Under the pieces are notes generated by a model, which saw nothing but the letters and a program-made list of their open reading frames with translations, was not told the DNA's origin and did no database searches. A stretch of DNA of 64,000 nt from Leptospira sanjuanensis (GTDB lineage Bacteria; Spirochaetota; Leptospiria; Leptospirales; Leptospiraceae): NCBI RefSeq assembly GCF_022267325.1, contig NZ_JAIZBG010000001.1, positions 2,206,001 to 2,270,000 on the forward strand, read 5' to 3'. This document shows, one piece after another, positions 56,704-64,000 of the stretch. Position numbers and translations under genes: made by a program. The stretch's first letter is position 1. Each line of letters starts with the position of its first letter.

Positions 56704-56913
56704 ATAGATTGACTGAGTCTGCGACGGAAACATTGTTTGCTCGTCGGTTGTCTGATTTTTTTGTAGGTTGAAATTTCGAGATTCTTACTCTCGACTTGCG
56801 ATCATACTCTTCGTTTTTTGGAATTTCAATATCTGGTACATGGTTGTTTATTTTTCTTTGAAAATCCGAATTAACAATGTCCCATTTTGTATCCCCGCGG
56901 AACCGCTTCCGAT

Positions 56914-57453
56914 ATGGGCGTGCTACTTCTCAATTCCGATCACAAGCTTGATGGCGTTCTTCAGGATAATAGAACGAACGTTGTAACTCTGATTGTCTCG
57001 GAGGCGACCTTATCTCTTTATTCAGAGTCAGAACGGCGACATCTCGCCAAACGAATCCCCGAGCTTTTAAAAAGATATTCGAAATATTTGACGGCAATTC
57101 CTCGGTTGGGTCAAAAACCGGGAAAAACGCTGTATCAAAATAGTCCCGGTCCGAAAAAAATGAAACGGATCAATGTCCGTCTGAGCACGGGAAGTTGGGC
57201 TTTGTTCGGAACTCTTGCCCAGGCTCACGGAGTTTCTCGTTGTTTTCTTTTTAATTTTCTTTTGGAATTAGATCGCGCCGGAGTCGGATATTCTATCGTG
57301 AATACGATGAATGAAGGAGGTCCTACATTCCACAGGAATTACAGTTATATCCTCCACCTCGACCTATTAAACAACAGAATCACGAGAACACTACAATGCA
57401 TTCCCGAAAACTCCTTTTACGTTTTAGATTACCGAGACTGGTTCGATTCCTGA
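56914..57453 (+). CDS. DUF1564 family protein
   Basis: 179 residues from ATG 56914 ([17 protein letters not shown]); a start at 56887 would add nine. The phrase [20 protein letters not shown] and [14 protein letters not shown] are characteristic of DUF1564, an expanded Leptospira family of unknown function. [20 protein letters not shown] could resemble a small DNA-binding strand-helix unit, which is conjecture. It is followed by the convergent MBOAT gene. Confidence 0.8.
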   Translation: MGVLLLNSDHKLDGVLQDNRTNVVTLIVSEATLSLYSESERRHLAKRIPELLKRYSKYLTAIPRLGQKPGKTLYQNSPGPKKMKRINVRLSTGSWALFGTLAQAHGVSRCFLFNFLLELDRAGVGYSIVNTMNEGGPTFHRNYSYILHLDLLNNRITRTLQCIPENSFYVLDYRDWFDS

Positions 57454-57495
57454 ACGATCGAACGGCAAACAGCGTCAAAAAAAACTTTCAAGCTT

Positions 57496-58932
57496 TCAAA
57501 ATTGAAAATACAGGAACGGCTGACTAACGGTTACGCTGTATAAAATAAATCCCACCAGAATCATCATACCCGCAAGGGGATAAACAACCCAAGGTTTACT
57601 TTGGAGATTTTCCATCCAATTCGATTTCTTCTCTTGTAAAAAGTCAGCGCCGAACAAAACGATTACTGCAAACAGAACGGAAAACGGAACCGCAAGACCT
57701 TGGCCGCTTTCAAACGAAAAACTTCGCTTAACAATCGCAAACGCCAAGTCTAAACTCGTTTCATATCCGTATTCGAGAGAAGGTTTTGCACGAAAGAAAA
57801 ACATCGAAAAGGAAAATACGAAAAACGGATAAACGTATTTGATCCATTCCGGAATTTTGTCCCAGCCCCGTTTCAAGATCGAAAAAGAAAAGATAAAGCG
57901 TTCAAACACCATCACGGAAGCGTGACATGCTCCCCAAATGATAAAATTCCAATCGGCTCCATGCCAGAGCCCGCTGATAAACGTCGTAAAAAAGACGTTG
58001 AAGTAAGCTCGGGGAATGCTCACTCGATTTCCACCGAGAGAAATATAAATGTAGTCCCGAAGCCAAGAGGAGAAGGAGATATGCCATCTTCTCCAGAACT
58101 CGGTTACGGTCTGAGATAAAAACGGACGCACAAAGTTTTCCGGAATCGAATATCCCATGATTCTTCCGGTTCCGATCGCAACATCCGAATACCCGGAAAA
58201 GTCGCAATAGATCTGAAACGAAAACAAAAAAGAAGTCACGAGCAAAGACCAAGAATCATAAGCTCCCGGATTTGCAAAAACCGGATCGACAGTCATCGAT
58301 ATCGGATCGGCCACGAATGTCTTTTTAAAAAGCCCCCACGCGAGCTGACGAATTCCTGGAAGAAGATTTTCCTTCCTGTAAGCGTAATTCTCCAGAAACT
58401 GATGGAGCATATCCTGAGCACGGATAATCGGCCCCGCAACCAACTGAGGAAAGAAGGACAAGAATAATCCGAACTGAAACAAACTCTTCGCCTGCGGAAC
58501 GGTTCCGCGATATACGTCCACCGCGTATGAAATCGCCTGCAAGGTGAAAAAGGAAATCCCCATCGGCAACAAAGCGCCCGTGAGCGGAACATAGGAAGGA
58601 TCGCAGGGAGCGGAATTCGTAAAGACATTCCACGCCTGGATCGAAAAGTCCATGTATTTGAATACATAAAGAAGAAGCAAATTTCCCCAGACCGCCGCGT
58701 TCAGACAAAGCAACTTTAGAAATTTGGAATGTGCCGCTTCCATTCCCTTGACCGCATAATAGGTCAAAACGATCGAATAGATCAAAAGAAGAATAAAAGG
58801 AATTTTGAATATGGCGTAAAAATACAAACTCGCCAGAAGAAGCCACAACCTCTGAAATCTTGCGGGAATCCAAAAATATACGAGAATGACTACGGGCGCA
58901 AAGATAAGATACTGAACCGAATTAAAAAGCAT
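57496..58932 (-). CDS. MBOAT-family O-acyltransferase (AlgI-like)
   Basis: 478-residue polytopic membrane protein with about ten or more helices. The MBOAT motifs are FWRRWHISFSSWLRDYIYI and the catalytic His in ISGLWHGADWNFIIWG. AlgI-like proteins move acyl (usually acetyl) groups across the membrane to extracytoplasmic SGNH transferases. Its start overlaps the end of the upstream SGNH gene by 11 bp, which supports a paired function in O-acetylating a surface polysaccharide or LPS. Confidence 0.9.
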   Translation of the reverse strand: MLFNSVQYLIFAPVVILVYFWIPARFQRLWLLLASLYFYAIFKIPFILLLIYSIVLTYYAVKGMEAAHSKFLKLLCLNAAVWGNLLLLYVFKYMDFSIQAWNVFTNSAPCDPSYVPLTGALLPMGISFFTLQAISYAVDVYRGTVPQAKSLFQFGLFLSFFPQLVAGPIIRAQDMLHQFLENYAYRKENLLPGIRQLAWGLFKKTFVADPISMTVDPVFANPGAYDSWSLLVTSFLFSFQIYCDFSGYSDVAIGTGRIMGYSIPENFVRPFLSQTVTEFWRRWHISFSSWLRDYIYISLGGNRVSIPRAYFNVFFTTFISGLWHGADWNFIIWGACHASVMVFERFIFSFSILKRGWDKIPEWIKYVYPFFVFSFSMFFFRAKPSLEYGYETSLDLAFAIVKRSFSFESGQGLAVPFSVLFAVIVLFGADFLQEKKSNWMENLQSKPWVVYPLAGMMILVGFILYSVTVSQPFLYFQF

Positions 58933-60331
58933 TCTTTTCCAATTCCTTGAGCTGTTTTTCCACCGAACGTTTCGCCCAACGGTTTCCAGGAACCGTCAAA
59001 TGCCCGTCTTCCGGAATAAAGTAATCTCGAATCCCCGAGAATTTTTTTCCTTTGGGAGTATCGATCACTTCCCCGCACATTTCCTCGGTTTGTTTTCTGA
59101 GTTTTAAAACGGGAACGCCCTTCTTTTCGAAATAAGCGGCAGCGCGAAGCGCGTAATTTTCGAGAGGATGATAGAGTCCTCGGTTTCTGCAAAAAATCTC
59201 TTCCACTTGAATCGGCATTAAAACGACGATCAATCGGATTCCGTTTGATCGGGAATATTCAACCATTTCGTTATACGCTTTTTGCGTAATCTGTGGAAGC
59301 GGTTCGAGAGAAGCAAGGTTCGGCTCCTTGTCCACGCACGAAAAATAATCGGGAATCGGTTCCGGGCAATATTGTTTTTTATATTCTTCCCGGGTCATGT
59401 TGTCAGGAGTCGGAATTACAGCCGTATCGGACTTTGATGTCGATATCGAAGTTACATTCTCTTTTTCGAATGTAGTTTTCGTATGCGGATCACACTTCGT
59501 TTCGGGAGTTCGAAAAAATGAATCCTTCATATACTTTGTGGGAGTTTGTTCCGCGTTCGAACTCGCCGAAAGTCCGGTCGAATCCCATTCGGTCTGCAAT
59601 CGAAACTTGGTAAACGCGTATTGAACCTTCAACTGCTCGAGCGCCAACTTCAAAGCCTGCAGCGTGTAAGAAGCTCGGGACAACTCGAATTGTATCTGAA
59701 AGTTTCTGTTGAACGAAGGATCCTTGTCTCGAATTTCATCCACCTCGTCGTCCGAAAGCATTCCTTTGGCTCTTAATTCGTCCGGGATCGTAAAGTCGTT
59801 GCCCGAAACGAAAAACAAAACCTCTTTTAGATTCTTCAGTTTGGGAGCCATGTCTTTCAGTCTGCGAACCGCACCTAACGATCCGTAGGCGTCTACGGCG
59901 AGGTTCAGAGCCTGTCTGCGTCCTCCCTTCAACTCGATTCCGTTGAGCTGATGACAGAACGTGTCCTCATCCGAAACTCCGAATCCCATCACGAGACTGT
60001 CTCCCAAACAAGCAAGCTTCGGTTTTTCGGGATCGGCTTCTTCCAAACCGCGCATTCCTAAGGAATTCGTCCTGAATCTTCCTTCCCACTTTCCCGCAAA
60101 ATGACGGATATAAATATCTTGATTGGGCGCTAAATCGACGTAGTAGATCGGATTGTATCGATGGAGAATCTTCTGATCTCTGTAAAACTGCAGAGAAGGC
60201 GCTTTGAGAAGATTGAGAAGTATTTCCGTTCCTAAGAATACTAGGACGAAGAAGGCAAGGACTTGCCCTGCTCGGATGAAGAATCCTTTCATGGATACAG
60301 GAAAGGTTGGAATAGAAGGCTCGTGTGGCAA
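58922..60331 (-). CDS. Large SGNH/AlgX-like O-acyltransferase partner
   Basis: 469 residues from TTG 60331, preceded by GGAG at 7 nt; ATG 60292 (MKGFFIRAGQ) is the alternative. Membrane anchor (VLAFFVLVFLGTEILLNLL), SGNH block I CLGDSLVMGFGVSDEDT, mid-segment FFVSGNDFTIPD, a low-complexity insert (about 275-310), and block V EDGHLTVPGNRW with D and H. The first and last blocks resemble the SGNH gene at 55.6 kb. Overlap with the MBOAT gene points to an acyl-transfer pair. Confidence 0.82.
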   Translation of the reverse strand: MPHEPSIPTFPVSMKGFFIRAGQVLAFFVLVFLGTEILLNLLKAPSLQFYRDQKILHRYNPIYYVDLAPNQDIYIRHFAGKWEGRFRTNSLGMRGLEEADPEKPKLACLGDSLVMGFGVSDEDTFCHQLNGIELKGGRRQALNLAVDAYGSLGAVRRLKDMAPKLKNLKEVLFFVSGNDFTIPDELRAKGMLSDDEVDEIRDKDPSFNRNFQIQFELSRASYTLQALKLALEQLKVQYAFTKFRLQTEWDSTGLSASSNAEQTPTKYMKDSFFRTPETKCDPHTKTTFEKENVTSISTSKSDTAVIPTPDNMTREEYKKQYCPEPIPDYFSCVDKEPNLASLEPLPQITQKAYNEMVEYSRSNGIRLIVVLMPIQVEEIFCRNRGLYHPLENYALRAAAYFEKKGVPVLKLRKQTEEMCGEVIDTPKGKKFSGIRDYFIPEDGHLTVPGNRWAKRSVEKQLKELEKNAF

Positions 60332-60370
60332 GCGAATTCTCCGGTTTTACCCAGAGATCCGGTTTACGAT

Positions 60371-60473
60371 GCGCCAGAGATGGGAGCGACGCGGAACGCG
60401 GTCACATCGTGACCGGAGCGAAGCGAAGTCGCGAAAAGCTCGGTCCTTTCGATCGAAGATCGAAAGGAGGCGC
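60371..60473. repeat. Structured GC-rich element with nested stems upstream of trxB
   Basis: Outer ends GCGCC and GGCGC pair; inside are GCGAC/GTCGC (60386-60390 with 60428-60432), a perfect hairpin CGGTCAC-ATC-GTGACCG (60399-60415) and a perfect 11-bp hairpin TCCTTTCGATC-GAA-GATCGAAAGGA (60444-60468). Together they could fold into a multi-branched RNA or extrude from DNA. It lies between divergent genes, 140 bp before trxB. Confidence 0.5.
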
Positions 60474-60587
60474 CCGACAAACTCAAAAACGCTTCCATTC
60501 AAGACGGTCTTTTTATAAAAACTTTTAAATTTCTTTCTCGAAAAAAGGATCGTCTTTACAACGGTTGAGTCTAAAAGTAAATCAAGT

Positions 60588-60602
60588 TTAGAATCATTCT
60601 AA
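60588..60602 (+). promoter_or_regulatory. PerR/Fur-like 7-1-7 inverted repeat before trxB
   Basis: TTAGAATCATTCTAA is a perfect inverted repeat with arms of 7 and a single central base. It differs from the Per-box consensus TTATAATNATTATAA at one symmetric pair only. It ends 12 bp before the trxB ATG, with the GAGG Shine-Dalgarno element just after it. Thiol-reductase control by PerR would make sense; binding is unproven. Confidence 0.5.
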
Positions 60603-60614
60603 TTCGAGGATACA

Positions 60615-61562
60615 ATGGCCCACAAAATAGTCATTATCGGTTCCGGACCCGCCGGACATACCGCGGCGATTTATGCTGCACGTGCAAATTTGAACCCTGT
60701 TCTGTACGAAGGCTTTATGGCCGGTGGAATCGCTGCGGGCGGCCAACTTACCACCACCACCGAGGTAGAAAACTTTCCCGGTTTTCCAGCAGGAATCGAC
60801 GGAACACAGTTGACCCAGCTTTTCCGCGAACAATCGATCAAATACGGAACTACGATTCATACGCAGACCATCACCAAGGTCGATTTTTCTTCCCGTCCGT
60901 TTAAACTTTGGTCCGACGACGAACTCATCGAAGCCGAAGCCGTTATCATTGCGACCGGCGCAACCGCCAAACGAATGCACGTAAGTGGTGAAGACACATA
61001 CTGGCAACGGGGCATTTCCGCGTGCGCCGTCTGCGACGGCGCACTCCCCATTTACCGTAACAAAGAACTCGCCGTCGTCGGCGGCGGCGATTCCGCCGTG
61101 GAAGAAGCGTCTCACCTTACAAAGTTCGCGTCGAAAGTGTATCTCGTCCATAGAAGAGATTCGTTACGTGCTTCCAAGATCATGCAGAAGCGTGCGACCA
61201 CTCATCCTAAAATCGAAATCATCTGGAACTCCCAAGTTCAGGAGGCAAAAGGCGACGGTAAAAATCTGACCGCACTCACCCTGCAAGACACGGTCAACGG
61301 TCAAAAGAAAGAACTCGCCGTGGGCGGTCTCTTTTATGCGATCGGTCACAAACCGAACACGGATATCTTTGAGGGAATTTTGGATCTGGACGAAACCGGT
61401 TATATCAAAACAGTTCCGGGCACGACCCAAACAAGCGTAGAAGGCGTGTTTGCGGCCGGAGACGTTCAGGACAAAGTGTATCGTCAAGCGATCACCGCCG
61501 CGGGCTCCGGCTGTATGGCCGCGCTCGAAGCGGAGCGCTGGCTCGAATCCAGAGAAGAATAA
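60615..61562 (+). CDS. trxB: Thioredoxin reductase
   Basis: 315-residue flavoprotein that reduces thioredoxin with NADPH. FAD motif [14 protein letters not shown] (10-23), redox-active C137-AV-C140 (CAVCDG), NADPH motif [11 protein letters not shown] and RRD in VHRRDSLRA, and C-terminal FAD contact [21 protein letters not shown]. Length and motif order are standard. Flanked by a structured element and a Per-like site upstream and by a strong terminator downstream, so it is monocistronic. Confidence 0.97.
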   Translation: MAHKIVIIGSGPAGHTAAIYAARANLNPVLYEGFMAGGIAAGGQLTTTTEVENFPGFPAGIDGTQLTQLFREQSIKYGTTIHTQTITKVDFSSRPFKLWSDDELIEAEAVIIATGATAKRMHVSGEDTYWQRGISACAVCDGALPIYRNKELAVVGGGDSAVEEASHLTKFASKVYLVHRRDSLRASKIMQKRATTHPKIEIIWNSQVQEAKGDGKNLTALTLQDTVNGQKKELAVGGLFYAIGHKPNTDIFEGILDLDETGYIKTVPGTTQTSVEGVFAAGDVQDKVYRQAITAAGSGCMAALEAERWLESREE

Positions 61563-61586
61563 GAATTTTAGAGAATTCTAATGGAT

Positions 61587-61612
61587 AAGGGGACCGCGCG
61601 GTCCCTTTTTTT
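61587..61612 (+). terminator. Rho-independent terminator of trxB
   Basis: GGGACCGCGCGGTCCC (61590-61605) is a perfect 16-bp self-complementary stem (a tight loop is implied) followed by seven T residues, 25 bp after the trxB stop. A classical strong terminator. Confidence 0.92.
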
Positions 61613-61630
61613 GTCGAATTGGATTTTTGA

Positions 61631-62239
61631 TCAATACTCTAAATAATATAATTTTTTATTTGTTATCACAGCTAAAACGAAATCCCTTTCTGACTGAGTA
61701 AGCGGAATGGATTGCCTGCACTGATTATCCGTTGTTTGAATTGCCAAATAGATTGAGGGATCATACATATTGGGAAGTTCGTACGCTTGCAATAGTTTTT
61801 CCCGATCCGCAAATGAGTTACAATTCGCCTCGAAATCCGTTTGTTCAATTTTCAAAATCCGATTTGCCTTATACATATATGGATCCGCATTTTTTAGCAT
61901 CGAATCTAAAGTTTGAATTTCCCCATAGACTTCGATTATGCAATTATTAACCTCAGATGCAATTTTAAGTAAACCATTCCTAAGCGTTTCAAATCTGCGA
62001 GAATTCGATTCATTTATTTTTGGTAATGAACATTCGCTAAATAGATAATTTACACATCCTCTGTAGAAAAGATTCGGATTTTGAATATTTTGTAGATAGA
62101 AGCTACATCCCGATTGAGATAGATACAAAGTGGAAAAATAAAATGCGAATTTAGCTTCGTCTGGTCTCGGCACATATAAACAGCCCCAAAAGAGAATCGA
62201 AAACGCTATTTTAAAAGTTATGTGCAAAACTTTTTTCAT
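61631..62239 (-). CDS. Cysteine-rich putative lipoprotein
   Basis: 202 residues. Signal region FKIAFSILFWGC with a lipobox-like Cys at residue 20. Mature part has cysteines in pairs (SQSGCSFY, YRGCVNYLFSECSLP, NCIIEVY, EANCNSF, NQCRQS) and is otherwise unlike any family I know. Codon use is AT-rich compared with genes to the left. Overlaps the next gene by 29 bp, so both may be translated from one message. Confidence 0.65.
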   Translation of the reverse strand: MKKVLHITFKIAFSILFWGCLYVPRPDEAKFAFYFSTLYLSQSGCSFYLQNIQNPNLFYRGCVNYLFSECSLPKINESNSRRFETLRNGLLKIASEVNNCIIEVYGEIQTLDSMLKNADPYMYKANRILKIEQTDFEANCNSFADREKLLQAYELPNMYDPSIYLAIQTTDNQCRQSIPLTQSERDFVLAVITNKKLYYLEY

Positions 62240-62933
62240 AATAAAAACCGTAACTACTCGCGAAAGGCGACGGACTCTGAAATAAGTGAGATTGATTGGA
62301 AGATATTATTCTGAGATATTCCTCCAGCGGTATTTCTTTTGCCTTATATGCGCCGGTTTTCTCGCCCACAGCGTCTGTATCGTAATACCTGTAAGCCTCA
62401 ACAAAATAATACAATGAAACGAACAAAAAGAGGGTTGCCGAGAAATAGAAATTTTCTCTTGAACGTAAAAATTCAGCCGTCCTCTCCTCATAATTAACGA
62501 ATTGAATTGAATCTGCAGTCCTACGTTGATTTATAACGGTCTCATTTAAAAAATAAAGAGCGGATCCTAAAGATAGAAACTTCAAGCCGAACGCGAGATA
62601 ATTTCTCTTTCTTATATTCTCTTCCTCAATAGAACGATATTCCGAACCGCTTCTAAGATAGATCAAACTTTCAAAAGAAGCCTTCAAAGGACTACTTTTG
62701 AGTATTTTCTCCCTATACTTTTCGTCTACAACGGATTGAATCGATTCTTTCGGCAAAAGATTCCCAATCTTTCCCTGTCTTAAAAAATAACCAGATTCCA
62801 ACTCTTGATAATCCCCGAATAGCGCGTGCCCTGATTTGGTTATTATGAATCCTTTTTTCCAAACAGAATCAGCTTCAAGATTTGAACAAAGCGCTATAGT
62901 CAAAAATATGAAAAACCTGAATTTATTTACCAT
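62211..62933 (-). CDS. Membrane protein of unknown function
   Basis: 240 residues. N-terminal signal segment (FFIFLTIALCSNLEADS), a region with GHALFGDYQELESGYFLRQG, and two membrane helices (about 120-140 and 170-188: FLKFLSLGSALYFLNE-like and FYFSATLFLFVSLYYFVEAYRYY in pieces). No domain recognised. AT-rich like its neighbours, in the tail lipoprotein cluster. Confidence 0.65.
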   Translation of the reverse strand: MVNKFRFFIFLTIALCSNLEADSVWKKGFIITKSGHALFGDYQELESGYFLRQGKIGNLLPKESIQSVVDEKYREKILKSSPLKASFESLIYLRSGSEYRSIEEENIRKRNYLAFGLKFLSLGSALYFLNETVINQRRTADSIQFVNYEERTAEFLRSRENFYFSATLFLFVSLYYFVEAYRYYDTDAVGEKTGAYKAKEIPLEEYLRIISSNQSHLFQSPSPFASSYGFYYEKSFAHNF

Positions 62934-63229
62934 ACAATCGAATCCTTATCGACAATCGTAAGCGGTTTTTCACCTGGAAATAATGTACGGTAAAATGAAT
63001 ATTTGTTCTTTTCTCTTTTATAAAAACAATACTGGACATCTTTCATTTTCAAAAAGTTCGGTGGATGCGGTAGGATTCGAACTTGCATCAGTTCGTGCGG
63101 ACAAGACTCCATTTTATGTTTCGAACCTTCGTCAGGCGATGTATTTCGCGGAGTTTCTTTCTCTTTTTCTTTGCCACATGCAACAAATAAAAAAATCAAG
63201 ATCATCGAGATAAAGCACTTATAGATCAT
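62927..63229 (-). CDS. Small putative lipoprotein with a tRNA-like internal segment
   Basis: 100 residues. Signal MIYKCFISMILIFLFVAC ends in a lipobox Cys at residue 18. Residues about 40-58 (MESCPHELMQVRILPHPP) are the translation of a stretch that looks like the 3' part of a tRNA (see separate entry); the phrase VRILPHPP is typical of such fortuitous translation. The remaining YKREKNKYSFYRTLFPGEKPL has no match I know. The gene may be real with a captured segment, or the frame may be chimeric. Confidence 0.5.
   Translation of the reverse strand: MIYKCFISMILIFLFVACGKEKEKETPRNTSPDEGSKHKMESCPHELMQVRILPHPPNFLKMKDVQYCFYKREKNKYSFYRTLFPGEKPLTIVDKDSIVW
63059..63111 (-). other. tRNA 3'-end-like sequence inside a small ORF
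   Basis: On the minus strand the run includes GCAAGTTCGAATCCTACC followed by GCATCCACC, which resembles a T-arm with its TTCGAAT loop and an acceptor 3' strand. The sequence upstream does not form the rest of a cloverleaf, so this is a fragment at most. Such 3' fragments often mark att sites of integrated elements. Confidence 0.4.
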
Positions 63230-63268
63230 AATTTGTTAAACCTAAGGTTTGGAGCTTCGGTTCTTCCA

Positions 63269-63553
63269 TTAGATGATTGGCGAATTTTTATCGTCTGGAT
63301 TCATATCATCCAAACAACGCATCACAAAATTTGTCACACAAATATGGTATTGACTTCCGCAATTTGCTGACTCCATACCTTCGCTGTTTTGAGAACAGAT
63401 ACGTTTCTGTTCGTCACAATATAAATACGCGCTAACGCATTCAAGTGCGCTTGTCTTATCATAATTGCTGAATGGACTAACAATATCGCCTTTATCGTTA
63501 CAAGAAAACGAGACAAACGCAATCATTGCAAAAATTAGAATCCTTCGTTTCAT
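63269..63553 (-). CDS. Small Cys-rich lipoprotein, paralog 1
   Basis: 94 residues from ATG 63553 (MKRRILIFAMIAFVSFSC), with Cys18 as lipobox. The mature part has the pattern ECVSAYLYCDEQKRICSQN...CGSQYHICVTNF...RC, closely parallel to the next gene. Longer in-frame starts (to 63646) lack a signal-peptide-like beginning. Confidence 0.6.
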   Translation of the reverse strand: MKRRILIFAMIAFVSFSCNDKGDIVSPFSNYDKTSALECVSAYLYCDEQKRICSQNSEGMESANCGSQYHICVTNFVMRCLDDMNPDDKNSPII

Positions 63554-63672
63554 AAGGTAAATTTCAGAAAAATTACAACTCTCAAGGCCAAAATGAGGCG
63601 CCAAACAGACGTCATCGAACAAAGAACTTAGGCAGCAATTAAACAATCCAAAGATTTCGATGCATATATTTT

Positions 63673-63915
63673 CTACTTTTCATTTCTTACACACTCACTG
63701 ACTAAGCTTGAACAATTTGCCAATTGAGTCCCGCATTTTTTGCCTGTTGCATCCTCTACGCAGGCTTTATCCTGTTCAAAACAATAAAGATAAAATAACG
63801 TACATTGTTCGCCACTAGTGCCTTTTTTAGGTTTAGTTGGATCTTCCCATTCCCCGTCCTTATTGCAGAAACAAAGAAAAAGAATAACAGCAATCAGTAA
63901 TATTTTTTTTCTCAT
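63673..63915 (-). CDS. Small Cys-rich lipoprotein, paralog 2
   Basis: 80 residues from ATG 63915 (MRKKILLIAVILFLCFC), lipobox Cys at 15 or 17. The cysteine pattern QCTLFYLYCFEQDKACVED...KCGTQLANCSSLVSEC matches the neighbouring paralog (C-x5-YLYC-x-EQ-x3-C ... CG-x-Q-x3-C), pointing to tandem duplication. AT-rich composition. Function unknown; surface lipoproteins are common in Leptospira. Confidence 0.6.
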   Translation of the reverse strand: MRKKILLIAVILFLCFCNKDGEWEDPTKPKKGTSGEQCTLFYLYCFEQDKACVEDATGKKCGTQLANCSSLVSECVRNEK

Positions 63916-64000
63916 TAGAATGTACAGATCCCAAAATAAAAACATAGTATAATCAATAACATGGCATCCTAGTTTGCTTCCGGAAGCGGTGGAGGTTCGG

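Noticed and set aside
56768..56986. 72-codon ORF overlapping the DUF1564 start
   Set aside because: It overlaps a recognisable DUF1564 gene in another frame and has no supporting signals.

Overview
This window looks like chromosomal DNA of a Leptospira species. Pointers are a SpiroCoCo-type giant coiled-coil protein, a DUF1564 protein (a family expanded in Leptospira), a small bacterial histone, relaxed spirochaetal lipoboxes, an Omp85/BamA with a long periplasmic part, and heptose biosynthesis. The fairly GC-rich codon use would suit one of the higher-GC species of the genus, but I cannot name the species. There is no rRNA, complete tRNA, insertion sequence, prophage or CRISPR array.

Layout: (1) 0.2-10.8 kb, minus strand: recN, exbB/tolQ, exbD/tolR, bamA, pcrA/uvrD, a small secreted protein, cysQ and a glycosyltransferase. 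(2) 11.3-13.3 kb, plus strand: a stand-alone HATPase protein overlapping a TTG-started SDR reductase, then an ArsR regulator. (3) 13.3-22.6 kb, minus strand: mutY-ubiD-hldD; a possible oxygen/NO-sensing cAMP pair (ODP-type diiron protein overlapping a class III adenylate cyclase); a PAS/GAF kinase with its receiver; queG. (4) 22.6-28.6 kb: a small unknown gene, a DUF350 membrane protein, histone-map, and the 1142-residue coiled-coil protein. (5) 28.8-35.3 kb, plus strand: methyltransferase, STAS protein, a GldA/GldF/GldG/DUF4340 transporter operon, and a Ste14-like methyltransferase that could be the lipid A 1-phosphate methyltransferase LmtA. (6) 35.6-40.2 kb: envelope and TPR proteins, a PpiD/SurA-like protein and CheX. 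(7) 40.6-48.7 kb: a complete cbb3 oxidase locus, ccoN-O-Q-P-G-H-I-S plus a SafE-like protein, preceded by an FNR-type site. (8) 48.8-55 kb: FapA/DUF342, a divergent citrate synthase pair (one with an N-terminal HTH) sharing a palindromic promoter, an RsbW-like ATPase, xerD. (9) 55.1-60.3 kb: TPR lipoprotein, two related SGNH proteins, DUF1564 and MBOAT, probably a surface O-acylation locus. (10) trxB with a Per/Fur-type inverted repeat and a strong terminator. (11) 61.6-63.9 kb: an AT-rich cluster of small cysteine-rich lipoproteins containing a tRNA-3'-end-like stretch.

Redox and oxygen themes recur: cbb3 with an FNR-like site, trxB with a PerR-like site, the ODP-cyclase pair, and recN with a LexA-like site. 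The least ordinary signals are the histone gene coupled to map, the near-perfect 30-bp palindrome beside the coiled-coil gene, the ODP-cyclase pair, the HTH-citrate synthase arrangement and the folded element before trxB. All functional calls rest on reading motifs by eye; no database search was run.
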